64,000 nt of DNA, taken from positions 9,828 through 73,827 of the forward strand of contig CAYTBN010000032.1 in NCBI GenBank assembly GCA_964436045.1, given 5' to 3'. The notes beneath the pieces were generated by a model. That model worked only from the letters and a program-made list of their open reading frames with translations, made no database searches and was not told the origin of the DNA. This document shows, in pieces, positions 51,959 through 60,499 of this stretch. Made by a program: the position numbers and the translations under genes. This DNA is from CAYTBN01 sp964436045. Its GTDB lineage: Bacteria; Myxococcota_A; UBA796; UBA9615; CAYRNR01. Each line of letters opens with the position of its first letter. The first letter of the stretch is position 1.

Positions 51959-52329
51959 GGTTCTTCGCGCTCGAGCTGGCTACGCAGCTGGGCAAGCATG
52001 TCGTTGGATCGCTGGAGCCGGGACGCCAGCTCGTAGACCAGCCGGATCGCAACCGATGGGTTGGAATTCAGCAGTGCCTCGAAGCTGGTGCGATCGTAGA
52101 CCCGCAGCAGGCATTCGGTGCGGGCGACCACGGTGGCGCTGCGCGGCTCGCCGTTGAGCATGCTGAGCTCGCCGACGAAGGTCCCGGCGGGCAGGCGCGC
52201 CAGCTCCCGGGACTCGCCATCGACCTCCTTGATCACCGAAAGCTCGCCGCGGGAGACCACGTAGAGCAACTCCCCCGAGTCGCCGTCGCGGAAGAGGAGT
52301 TCGCCCTTCTGCAGGAGTACGGGTTCCAT
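51955..52329 (-). CDS. Cyclic-nucleotide-binding domain protein
   Basis: 124 aa, essentially one Crp/cNMP-binding domain: 'QKGELLFRDGDSGELLYVVSRGELSVIKE', 'LPAGTFVGELSMLNGEPRSATVVARTECLLRVYDR' (the phosphate-binding cassette GELSMLNGEPRSA is complete, Arg included). There is no DNA-binding domain, so it is a ligand sensor or adaptor rather than a transcription factor. It ends in a helix 'ASRLQRSNDMLAQLRSQLEREE' that could pair as a coiled coil. Coupled to the DUF2314-like lipoprotein. Confidence 0.85.
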   Translation of the reverse strand: MEPVLLQKGELLFRDGDSGELLYVVSRGELSVIKEVDGESRELARLPAGTFVGELSMLNGEPRSATVVARTECLLRVYDRTSFEALLNSNPSVAIRLVYELASRLQRSNDMLAQLRSQLEREEP

Positions 52330-52355
52330 GGCGCCTCGGCTGGCAGCAGATCGGG

Positions 52356-53072
52356 TCAGCCCGACCCGATGCGTCTCAGCAATTCCTTGTCACTGTTGCG
52401 CAGGTGGTCGTCGAACAGGGCGCGGGCCCGCTCCGGGTCCTTGTCCCCGATGGCGCCGATGACCTCGGTCATCCGATCCAGGTAGTTCGGCGCGAACCAG
52501 ATGATCTGCGGGAAGATCTCGACGAACTCCATCACGACCCGTTCCAGGGTGTTGAACAACAGCGTGCTGACCATGGAACCGGAGGCGTCCACCAGCGAAC
52601 GGTAGATCTCCACGTCGGTGGTCACCAGGGTCAGCAGGTCGCCGTCAGCCGCTCGCTGCCGCCGCAGCAGATCGCGCAGGTGATCCACCTGTTCGGTCGT
52701 GGCACGTTCGGCGGCCAGCACCGCCGCCTCGACACAGACGATGCGGCGGATGCGCAGCAGGTCCCCGAACAGGAACTGCCGGTCCTCGGGCGCGGCCTGG
52801 CGCACGAGCTGGGGCAGCAGACCGAAGTCGCCCTTGGTGCGGAAATCCAGCACCCTCACGCCGTCGCCTTGCCGTGCCCGCACCAGGCCCTGGGCCTCCA
52901 GGGCGCGGATCGCCTCTCGCAAGGTGTTGCGATTGGTGCCGAAGCGCGTGGCCAGCTCCCGCTCCGGCGGGAGGCGATCCCCCGGCTTCAGATCACCGCT
53001 GAGGATTCCCTCGCGCAGCTGGTCCCCGATCACATCGGCCAGTCCCTTGCGCTGGATTCGCTGGATCTCCAT
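52356..53072 (-). CDS. GntR-family regulator, FadR subfamily
   Basis: 238 aa. N-terminal winged helix (residues 8-75): 'VIGDQLREGILSGDLKPGDRLPPERELATRFGTNRNTLREAIRALEAQGLV' (in parts), followed by the all-helical FCD-type ligand domain (about 90-230). Arg45/Asn-Thr-Leu-Arg-Glu-Ala recognition helix is typical. Such regulators respond to carboxylic acids or acyl-CoAs. A FadR-like operator lies just upstream in the divergent region, so autoregulation and control of the DUF1848 gene are likely. Start at ATG 53072, with GGGAA upstream. Confidence 0.88.
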   Translation of the reverse strand: MEIQRIQRKGLADVIGDQLREGILSGDLKPGDRLPPERELATRFGTNRNTLREAIRALEAQGLVRARQGDGVRVLDFRTKGDFGLLPQLVRQAAPEDRQFLFGDLLRIRRIVCVEAAVLAAERATTEQVDHLRDLLRRQRAADGDLLTLVTTDVEIYRSLVDASGSMVSTLLFNTLERVVMEFVEIFPQIIWFAPNYLDRMTEVIGAIGDKDPERARALFDDHLRNSDKELLRRIGSG

Positions 53073-53087
53073 CGAGTTTCCCGGCGT

Positions 53088-53114
53088 GAATTGGTGAATT
53101 GATCGGACCAATTC
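53088..53114. promoter_or_regulatory. FadR-type operator between the GntR regulator and DUF1848 genes
   Basis: Arms GAATTGGT (53088-53095) and ACCAATTC (53107-53114) form a perfect inverted repeat with 11 bp between. Overlapping it, TTGATCGGACCAA (53099-53111) matches the FadR-class consensus TGGTCNGACCA in all but one position. It is 16 nt before the regulator's ATG. Confidence 0.65.
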
Positions 53115-53197
53115 GATGATACCCGATGGCGAGAGCCCCCGCCAACGTCGCTGCGCTGCAGCCGTGCAATCTCCCCTCGAGTGGTTATCGTCCACCC

Positions 53198-54115
53198 ATG
53201 ACCCCGCCCGTCGATGTCCGGATCCCGGCTGCCAGCCGCCGGGTGGTGTCGGCCAGCCGGCGCACCGATCTGCCCGCGTATCACACACCCTGGCTGATGG
53301 AGCGGCTGCGCGCGGGCTGGTGCGAGGTCCGCAATCCCTTCGGTGGCCAGCGCTCCCGCGTCGATCTACGCCCCGAGTCGGTCCTCGCGCTGGTGCTCTG
53401 GACCCGGGATCCCTCGCCCCTGTTGCCCCATCTGGTCGAGCTGGACGACCGCGGATACCGGTACTACGCCCAGCTGACCCTGAACGACTATCCGGCGTTC
53501 CTGGAGCCCGGATCGGCCCCGGCCGCCGCGGTGATCGACGCCGCCCGGCAGCTGGTCGACCGCGGCGGTCCGGCGGCCTGCGTCTGGCGCTACGATCCGG
53601 TGATCCTCACCGACGCCACTCCCCCTGACTACCACCGGGATCGCGTGACCACGCTCTCCCGGGCCCTGCACGGCCTGACCGACACCTGCGTGGTCAGCTG
53701 GGTCGACCTGTACCGCAAGACGACCCGCAACCTGACCCCGGCGCTCGCGGCGGAGGGGGTGTCGTTGCTCCCCGGCGACCCCGCCCGCGATCACCGGCTC
53801 GTTGCGGATCTGGCCGGCATCGTGGGCGCGGCCGGGATGCGGCTGGAGCTCTGCTGTGAGCCCGAATTGCTGGCCGACCACGCCCGGGCGGCGCGCTGCG
53901 TGGACGACCGCCGGCTCGCGCGGCTGCTGGGACGGGCCGTGAAGCTCGGGTCGCGCCCCAGCCGTGCGGGCTGCGGCTGCCGGGCCTCGGTGGACATCGG
54001 CGCCTATGACACCTGTGCGCGGGGCTGCGTCTATTGCTACGCGAACCGGTCGCCCGCGGCCGGCTGCGCGGGTGCCTCCGGGGCACCCGCCGCCGCCCCG
54101 TCCCTCGGCGGCTGA
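53198..54115 (+). CDS. DUF1848-family protein with C-terminal Cys cluster
   Basis: 305 aa. Family signature at the N-terminus: 'VVSASRRTDLPAYHTPWLMERLRAGWCEVRNPFGGQ' (in parts) and 'LALVLWTRDPSPLLPHL', 'YYAQLTLNDYP'. The C-terminus has the conserved 'GCGCRASVDIGAYDTCARGCVYCYAN' Cys set (in parts), likely an Fe-S site like that of radical SAM-related proteins. Enzymatic role is unknown. Two starts are possible (53198 and 53126); neither has a clear ribosome-binding site, and 53198 matches the usual length. The product tail is Ala/Gly-rich and its codons form the hairpins of a terminator. Confidence 0.82.
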   Translation: MTPPVDVRIPAASRRVVSASRRTDLPAYHTPWLMERLRAGWCEVRNPFGGQRSRVDLRPESVLALVLWTRDPSPLLPHLVELDDRGYRYYAQLTLNDYPAFLEPGSAPAAAVIDAARQLVDRGGPAACVWRYDPVILTDATPPDYHRDRVTTLSRALHGLTDTCVVSWVDLYRKTTRNLTPALAAEGVSLLPGDPARDHRLVADLAGIVGAAGMRLELCCEPELLADHARAARCVDDRRLARLLGRAVKLGSRPSRAGCGCRASVDIGAYDTCARGCVYCYANRSPAAGCAGASGAPAAAPSLGG

Positions 54116-54121
54116 TTTTTT
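54092..54121 (+). terminator. Intrinsic terminator spanning the DUF1848 stop codon
   Basis: Stem GCCGCC (54092-54097) with GGCGGC (54107-54112), 9-nt loop, then the TGA stop and six U (54116-54121). A second hairpin just upstream (GCGGGTGCC, loop TCCGG, GGCACCCGC at about 54068-54090) may stack with it. The whole structure is coding sequence. Confidence 0.72.
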
Positions 54122-54165
54122 CGATCAAGGTTCCTCCGTCGCATCCGACAGTTCTTCTGGGAGCC

Positions 54166-55134
54166 ATGTTCGAAGATATCCAGCTGGCAAGTCTCGCCGA
54201 CGCCATGAACGAGGGCCTGTTCGTGGTCGATCGCCACCGCAACATCGTCCTGTGGAACCGCGCCGCCGAGCGGCTGGCCGGGTACCGCAGCGAGGAGATC
54301 GTGGGACGCCAGTGCCACGATGGATTGCTGGTCCACGTGGATGGCCATGGGAACGCGCTGTGCGACCGCGCGTGCCCGGTGGCCATGTGCGGCGCCGACG
54401 GGGGTATTCACCGGACCACCGCGTATCTGCGACACCGGGACGGCCACCGGTTGCCCATGCACGTCCGGACGGTCCCCGTGCGCCGTACGGACGGCCACGT
54501 CCTCGGGATCGCCCAGCTGTTCGACGATGCCTGGGATCGTACGAGCCGTTTCGAGCTGTTTGCCTCGCTGCGGCGACTCTCGATGGTCGATCAGCTGACC
54601 CGTCTCCCCAACCGCCGCTATCTGCTCAAGGCCCTGACCGGCTGCGCGGACACGTTCCGCCTCTACGGCTGGCGGTTCGGCGTGCTGCTGGTCGGCCTGG
54701 ATGGAGACTGTGAGCGCATCGACCCGACCGGCGAGGCCCGGCTGGAGCAGCTCCTGCGCATGACCGGCGCGACCCTCTGCGCCTGCGTCGGCACCCGCGA
54801 CGCGGTGGGCCGCTGGGGTCGCCGGGAATTCCTGGTGGTCGCCGAGCACACGGACGTGGCCCAGCTGGCCGATTTGGGCGAACGGCTGCGGGCCCTGGTC
54901 GCCAGCTCCTTTACGTCGTCCTCCCGTGGCCTGCTGATGACCACCGTTTCCATCGGCGGCACCATCTCGCGACCCGGGGACGAGGGTGAGGAGCTGCTGC
55001 GGCGGGTGGCCTCCTGCCTCCGCTCCTCCCGGCGCTCCGGAGGCGATTCGGTGATGGTCGACCTCGGCGAATCCGCTCCCCCTGCGGAGCGTGGAGCCTC
55101 CCTGGCCGCCGGAGGCGCCTCCGGCGCAGCCTGA
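54166..55134 (+). CDS. PAS-GGDEF protein with degenerate active site
   Basis: 322 aa. A PAS domain (residues 10-130: 'AMNEGLFVVDRHRNIVLWNRAAERLAGYRSEEIVGRQCHD', in parts, then 'CDRACPVAMCGADG') leads through a short helix to a GGDEF domain ('DQLTRLPNRRYLLKAL' through 'TVSIGGTISRPGDEGEELLRR'). The signature motif reads 'WGRREFLVV' instead of GG(D/E)EF, so diguanylate cyclase activity is probably lost and a receptor or scaffold role is more likely. Cys pairs in the PAS could hold a redox sensor. GGGAG lies very close to ATG 54166. Confidence 0.82.
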   Translation: MFEDIQLASLADAMNEGLFVVDRHRNIVLWNRAAERLAGYRSEEIVGRQCHDGLLVHVDGHGNALCDRACPVAMCGADGGIHRTTAYLRHRDGHRLPMHVRTVPVRRTDGHVLGIAQLFDDAWDRTSRFELFASLRRLSMVDQLTRLPNRRYLLKALTGCADTFRLYGWRFGVLLVGLDGDCERIDPTGEARLEQLLRMTGATLCACVGTRDAVGRWGRREFLVVAEHTDVAQLADLGERLRALVASSFTSSSRGLLMTTVSIGGTISRPGDEGEELLRRVASCLRSSRRSGGDSVMVDLGESAPPAERGASLAAGGASGAA

Positions 55135-55265
55135 GACCACCGCCCTGAGCGCGTCGGCCATCGCCACCAACATGCGCGTGGGCGTGGGCGGCGAGTACTA
55201 CGATCTTCGTGCGCTCGGCTGGCCGGTTCGCCGGCTACCTGATCGAGCCGGATGAGGACTGAGGC

Positions 55266-56684
55266 CTACTCCAGCAGCCAGTCGATGGTGTTGCGGGCCA
55301 CGGTGGCGGTCTCGCCGCTGCTGGTGACCGGGCAGGTGTCCCCGGAGGCCGCAAGGCCGAACAGCTGGACCACCACGGTCGCGCCCGCCGTCTGGTGGGT
55401 GGCCAGCGCCGGGTAGCCACCGTCGGCCTGGGTCAGCACGACCGTCGTGTCCGCGGCCGCCGCCGCCTGGTCCATGTCCACGCCGACCGCGAACGGACCG
55501 ACCGATCCCCAGGCCCCCTCCAGGATCGGGTGGTCCAGCACGGCCACCTCGACCTGTCCGGGAGTGCCGCTCGAGGTGAGGCTTTCAAGGCCGAACAGGT
55601 CGGGCATCAGCGCCGAGTCGTCGATCTGATCGGCCGAGTCGTCGCCGATCACGTACAGCGGGATCCCCTCACCGACGGCCTTGTCCAGCGCGGGCAGGGT
55701 GTCGTTGAAGAAGCCCGCGCCCCAGGGCAGCCCACCGTTGAGCACCGCCACCAGCGGGTGCTCCTCCAGCTGGGCGGCGAACACCCCCTCCAGCTCGTCC
55801 TCGTTGACCACCAGCGCGCCCAGATTCACATCGGTCAGGGCCTCGACCAGCGCCAGGATCTCCATGTCCGGAAGCACGTCGAGGGTCTCCGGGCACAGAT
55901 CCTGGACCTGGCTGAAGCCCCACGACACCACCACCAGCGCCTCGTCACAGTCGGCGGTACCGGTTCCGTCGTTGTCGGCGTCGTCCACCGCCCCGTCGCA
56001 GTTCCCGTCCACCCCGTCGCAGATCTCGAAGGCGCCCGGATAGACCCCCGGATCGCCGTCGTCACAGTCCTCGCAGCCGACGAAGCCGTCGCCGTCCCCG
56101 TCTTCCTCGTCCGCCGGGGTTTCGCCGTCGCAGTCGCTGTCCAGCCCGTCGCAGATCTCCTCGGCCCCGGGGTAGATCGCGGGATCGCCGTCGTCGCAAT
56201 CCTCGGCGTTCTCGACCAGATCCCTGACGGGCTCACAGCTGAGCTCGGGGGCCGTCACGTCGCCGAAGCCATCCCCGTCCACGTCCGCGTAATAGGTGTC
56301 GCCGACGCCGTCGTCGGCGACGCCGTCGCAGTCGTCGTCGAGTTCGTTGCACAGCTCGCTGGCGTCCGGGTTCACGCCGCCGTCGGTGTCGTCGCAGTCG
56401 TAGTTGTTGTTGACGGTGCCTTCGGGGGCAGCACAGGCCCAGGTCGGTGGGGCCAGGATGAAGTCCAGGTCACCAAAACCGTCGCCGTCGGCGTCGGGGA
56501 ACCAGGGTCGGATCTCCTCCCCGGGCTCCAGGTCCTCGTCCACGTACCCATCCTCGTCATTGTCGATCCCGTCGCAGGGATCCTTCTTCTCGCAGGCCGG
56601 CAGCAGGCAGCCAGCGAGCAGCAGCGCGGCAAGAGCCGAGGGGGAAGGGAAGCGGATGGTGCGGACGGTTCGGCGGTTGGGCAT
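55266..56684 (-). CDS. MopE-repeat lipoprotein with GATase/ThuA-like C-terminal domain
   Basis: 472-aa lipoprotein (lipobox LAGC, Cys26; a second candidate Cys is 31). Five MopE-type repeats fill about residues 32-235 ('DNDEDGYVDEDLEPGEEIRPWFPDADGDGFGD' in parts, 'DCDDTDGGVNPDASELCNELDDDCDG', 'DADEEDGDGDGFVGCEDCDDGDPGVYPGAFEICDG' and others). The last 230 residues form a Rossmann-like domain ('LVVVSWGFSQV', 'PLVAVLNGGLPWGAGFFND', 'PLYVIGDDSADQ', 'VEVAVLDHPILEGAWG', 'ATVVVQLFGL') like the glutamine-amidotransferase/ThuA fold, with no clear catalytic Cys. The signal peptide fixes the start at ATG 56684. Binding rather than catalysis is my inference. Confidence 0.78.
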   Translation of the reverse strand: MPNRRTVRTIRFPSPSALAALLLAGCLLPACEKKDPCDGIDNDEDGYVDEDLEPGEEIRPWFPDADGDGFGDLDFILAPPTWACAAPEGTVNNNYDCDDTDGGVNPDASELCNELDDDCDGVADDGVGDTYYADVDGDGFGDVTAPELSCEPVRDLVENAEDCDDGDPAIYPGAEEICDGLDSDCDGETPADEEDGDGDGFVGCEDCDDGDPGVYPGAFEICDGVDGNCDGAVDDADNDGTGTADCDEALVVVSWGFSQVQDLCPETLDVLPDMEILALVEALTDVNLGALVVNEDELEGVFAAQLEEHPLVAVLNGGLPWGAGFFNDTLPALDKAVGEGIPLYVIGDDSADQIDDSALMPDLFGLESLTSSGTPGQVEVAVLDHPILEGAWGSVGPFAVGVDMDQAAAAADTTVVLTQADGGYPALATHQTAGATVVVQLFGLAASGDTCPVTSSGETATVARNTIDWLLE

Positions 56685-56754
56685 GAATGGAATCCTACAC
56701 ACCCCACGTCGATGGTAGAAAGGAAACACAGCCTCTCAGAACGGGAGAAACGCC

Positions 56755-57162
56755 ATGGCCGCACCACGCCCGAGAACCCTGGCCGCCGCGCTGGGCGCCG
56801 CCGCGCTGACGCTCCTGCTGGCGGCGCCCGTCGCCGCCCAGGAGACCATCGCCCACCTGATCGTCGAGGTGATCAACGGCGACGACGGCGACGTGATGGG
56901 TTACCGCATCCACCACGAGAAGCACCACGCGATCTACGTGGCGATGCTCGCCCCCGGCGGCGCGGGCACGAGGCGCTGTGCCGTCTCCGCCTCGGAACGG
57001 CTCGAGGTGACCGAGGGCAACGGACCCGCCGCCTACTTCGACGGCAGCGACGGCGAGCCTTGCTACCTGTCGGTGTTCGCACCGGACACGGGGGACAGCA
57101 CCCCGCCGGGCCGCCCTCCGGTGCTGCCCTCCCATCCCTGCCCCACCTGCCCCGGCCGCTGA
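56755..57162 (+). CDS. Small exported protein, unknown
   Basis: 135 aa with a signal peptide (MAAPRPRTLAAALGAAALTL, then LLAAPVAAQ). The mature 105 residues contain 'HLIVEVINGDDGDVMGYRIHHEKHHAIYVAML' (in parts), two separated Cys and a Pro-rich end 'PPVLPSHPCPTCPGR'. I recognise no family. GGGAGAA precedes the ATG. It lies divergently beside the MopE/GATase-like lipoprotein gene. Confidence 0.68.
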   Translation: MAAPRPRTLAAALGAAALTLLLAAPVAAQETIAHLIVEVINGDDGDVMGYRIHHEKHHAIYVAMLAPGGAGTRRCAVSASERLEVTEGNGPAAYFDGSDGEPCYLSVFAPDTGDSTPPGRPPVLPSHPCPTCPGR

Positions 57163-57237
57163 GGCCCCCCGCTTAACCCCGGGATCGCTCTGGGGTCTGA
57201 CCGTTCATCACCATTTGTTTCAGTGGAGAAACGGACG

Positions 57238-58239
<1,002 letters not shown>

Positions 58240-58296
58240 CCCGCACCCGCGTGTTCCCCACGCGCGCGGCTACTCTGCCTGATCTGGACCCTCGCC

Positions 58297-59893
58297 ATGG
58301 CGGGGCCGATCCAAGCCCAGCCCCTGCCGGAGCGCCCCGGTCAGGGCTTCGAGCGAGTCATGAGGGAGTTCCAGGTCGGCGGCGAGCCCCTGAGGGACTG
58401 GCTGGGGGATCTGGACGTGCAGGCCTGCCTGAGGGACGACGAGGCCGACCTGGTGCCTGCCCTCGAGGCGCTACGCCGGGTCCACATGGACGCCCTCGGC
58501 GATCGTTCGAGCCCGCGCGTGTGGCGAATGTGGAATCTTCGGCTGATCGGCTGATCGGCTGATCGGCTGATCGGCTGATCGGCTGATCGGCTGCTCCAGC
58601 GACGGCCGACGGCTGGTGGAGACCTGGCTCGACTCGCCAGCCCGGGCGAAGCGGGAGTTCCTGTGCCACGACGGCCTGCCGGAGGAATGGCAGGAGCTGG
58701 AGCGCGACGACTATCTGCTCGAGTCCATCCTCTGGTACGAGGCGCAGATCGCCGGCCGCCACGCCGCCCTGACCGGCGACGGATCGAGGGTCCGCGAGGT
58801 GGCGGTGATGGAGCTGATGGAGGCCGCGGACGACATCGTGGAGCGCCACGAAGCCACCTACCCGGCGTTCGAGGGTTTCACGGACGAGCAAGAGGAACTC
58901 GAGGGCCGGTTGCTGGCCATGTACGACGAGCTCGTCGAGCCCCACGATCTGGGATTCCGGCCGCCCCCGTGGCAGGAGACCTCGCCGTCGGACCCGGCGC
59001 CGCTGCGGGGTCCCCCGATCCGACCCCAGGCGGGCGTGGGGGTCGCCATCGTCGACCCTGTGGACCTGGCCGAATTGACCCGCATCACCCGCAGCTGGCA
59101 CGCCCGTGAGAACCTGCTGCGTGACGACCTGGACGCGGCCCGGGACGAGGTCTGGGCGCTGGGCCGGCGGATCGGCGCCACCGACGATCCGGACGAGCTG
59201 GCTTTCTTGTTGCGGGAGGCCCGCCGCGCCGACGCGCGCCTGGAGTGTGCGCTCTCCGATCTGGCCCGCTTCGAGGACGACGTCCGCACCTACGATCCCG
59301 GGAATCGGTTCGTGAACCGGCTGCTGGAGCAAGGGTACCGGCAGAATCGCGTCATCTCGCTGGATCGGGATCAGGCCGAGGTCGTGGCGCGCGGGCGCGC
59401 CGGAGGTGGGACCGGGGCCGGTGGCTCGGGCGGCTCGACAGGAGCCCCGGGGCGCTGGATCGCCGGTCTGGCCGGGGCCGACGAGCGCATCGCCGAGCTC
59501 CAGTCGGCCGATCCAGGCGGCGGACAGTCGGCCGGCACCCCCGCCGGAGATCCCGGCGGTCCTCCACAGGCCGGAAGATGGGTCGAGCGACGATACGAGG
59601 GCCCGCTCCCCGAGCCGACCGGCCCCTGGGATCCCGGACTGCTCGCCGCCCTGCGGGATCACCAGCCCGCCCTGGACGACGTGGACGTGGCCGTCTTGCT
59701 CCAGCTCATCGAACTGGCCTTCGCCGAGCTCCCCGATCGCACCGCCGTCGAGGGCGCCGTCTGGCGCAGCCTGTCGATCCCCGGCGGACTGGAACTCTTC
59801 GGCCAGGAGTCACAGCTCTCCGAGCTGCTGGCGGACGCTTATGACAGCGGCGAGCAGCCGGAGATCGTGTTCGTGTTGAGGTTGTGGATCTGA
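58297..59893 (+). pseudogene. Gene split by an octanucleotide repeat expansion
   Basis: Two open frames flank a tandem 8-mer. The first (58297-58554) encodes 85 aa ending 'RVWRMWNLRLIG' and stops with TGA inside the repeat. The second (58569-59893, conventional start GTG 58616) continues '…LIGCSSDGRRLVETWLDSPARAK…' to 'FVFVLRLWI'. Keeping one repeat copy instead of six joins them in frame as a 518-aa protein reading 'MWNLRLIGCSSDGRRLVE'. The product is unrecognised: charged, helical, with a Gly/Ser-rich linker in the middle. All three frames of three or more 8-mers contain TGA, so only the one-copy state is open. As written the gene is broken, or is two separate short genes. Confidence 0.6.
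58541..58593 (+). repeat. Octanucleotide tandem repeat (GGCTGATC)6 plus partial copy
   Basis: Six perfect copies of GGCTGATC (58541-58588) and a partial GGCTG (58589-58593). The 8-nt unit is not a multiple of three, so each change of copy number shifts the frame. It lies exactly at the break between the two halves of the disrupted gene. Confidence 0.95.
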
Positions 59894-59969
59894 CACTCGG
59901 CCTCGGTCTCGGCCCCGGTCTCGGTGGTCCGGCACACCGGCTCGGTCTCGGCCTCGGCCTCGGTCTCGG
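59894..59969. repeat. Degenerate CTCGGY hexanucleotide tract
   Basis: About eleven imperfect copies of CTCGGC/CTCGGT, including a block interrupted by ggtggtccggcacac, fill the gap between the disrupted gene's stop and the stop of the small leftward lipoprotein. Read leftward it would encode (Ala/Thr-Glu)n. Intergenic as annotated here. Confidence 0.6.
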
Positions 59970-60254
59970 CTACAGGCAGCTCCCCCCCTGCACCACCCAC
60001 ACCCCGGACGGGCACTCCCAGGTGTAGCCCAGGTCGGAGCAGTCGGTGTCCTCGTGCAGGGTCTTGGTGTCGTCGCCGGAGGGGCACTCGCCACGGTCGG
60101 TGACCATCACGCAGTACTCGGGGAAGCCGGGGACCTCGGACTCGCAGGCGTGGCTGCCAGAGCTGCCGTCGTCGTCGTCGTCAGGTGGGGGCGGCGGGGG
60201 GCAGCCCTGAGCCGCGAGCAGGACCAGCAGCATCGGGAGCGCGAGCCAACGCAT
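59970..60254 (-). CDS. Small Cys-rich lipoprotein with Pro/Asp linker
   Basis: 94-aa lipoprotein, lipobox AQGC (Cys18), followed directly by six Pro and five Asp, then a compact domain with six Cys ('SHACESEVPGFPEYCVM', 'GECPSGDD', 'TDCSDLGYTWECPSG', 'GGSCL'). The Cys probably form three disulfides. No family recognised. It is divergent from the P-loop/2-oxoacid oxidoreductase operon, sharing its upstream region with the 18-bp palindrome. Confidence 0.74.
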   Translation of the reverse strand: MRWLALPMLLVLLAAQGCPPPPPPDDDDDGSSGSHACESEVPGFPEYCVMVTDRGECPSGDDTKTLHEDTDCSDLGYTWECPSGVWVVQGGSCL

Positions 60255-60349
60255 GGTGCCTCTCCGCCGGGCGCCGCCCTGGCGCGCCGTCGTCCAGACC
60301 CTACCAGAACCCTCCCCGAGCTGCGATCAGCGGGGCCTTCCGCTGCTTG

Positions 60350-60367
60350 TCCGAACGATCGTTCGGA
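60350..60367. promoter_or_regulatory. 18-bp perfect palindrome, TetR-type operator candidate
   Basis: Half-site TCCGAACGA (60350-60358) is exactly mirrored. The core CCGAACGATCGTTCGG has the form of known TetR-family operators. It lies about 57 bp upstream of the -35 of the operon promoter and 96 bp before the divergent lipoprotein's ATG, so it could serve either gene. Confidence 0.65.
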
Positions 60368-60424
60368 AGCGTAAAACCACATGAAAATCAAGCGGTTAAG
60401 TCGATCCGCCGGTCGCTGCTGCGC

Positions 60425-60454
60425 TTGACATCACGCGCGCGCGGATGCTACGAA
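60425..60454 (+). promoter_or_regulatory. Promoter of the P-loop/2-oxoacid oxidoreductase operon
   Basis: Consensus -35 TTGACA (60425-60430), 18-bp spacer, then TACGAA (60449-60454) preceded by TGC as an extended -10. RNA start near 60461, about 39 nt before the TTG start codon at 60500. Confidence 0.55.
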
Positions 60455-60499
60455 GACGGCGCTCTCGCCGGCCTGCTGCCCGGGCCGGGAAGGGACAGA

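Noticed and set aside
55135..55262. Open fragment reading 'ALSASAIATNMRVGVGGEYYDLRALG' after the GGDEF gene
   Set aside because: It faintly recalls the C-terminus of a metabolic enzyme but is too short, lacks a ribosome-binding site, and the reading frame is ambiguous. Perhaps a decayed gene end.
58541..58593. The 8-mer array as a CRISPR-like or attachment-site repeat
   Set aside because: Units are contiguous with no spacers and are inside coding sequence; it is a simple tandem repeat.
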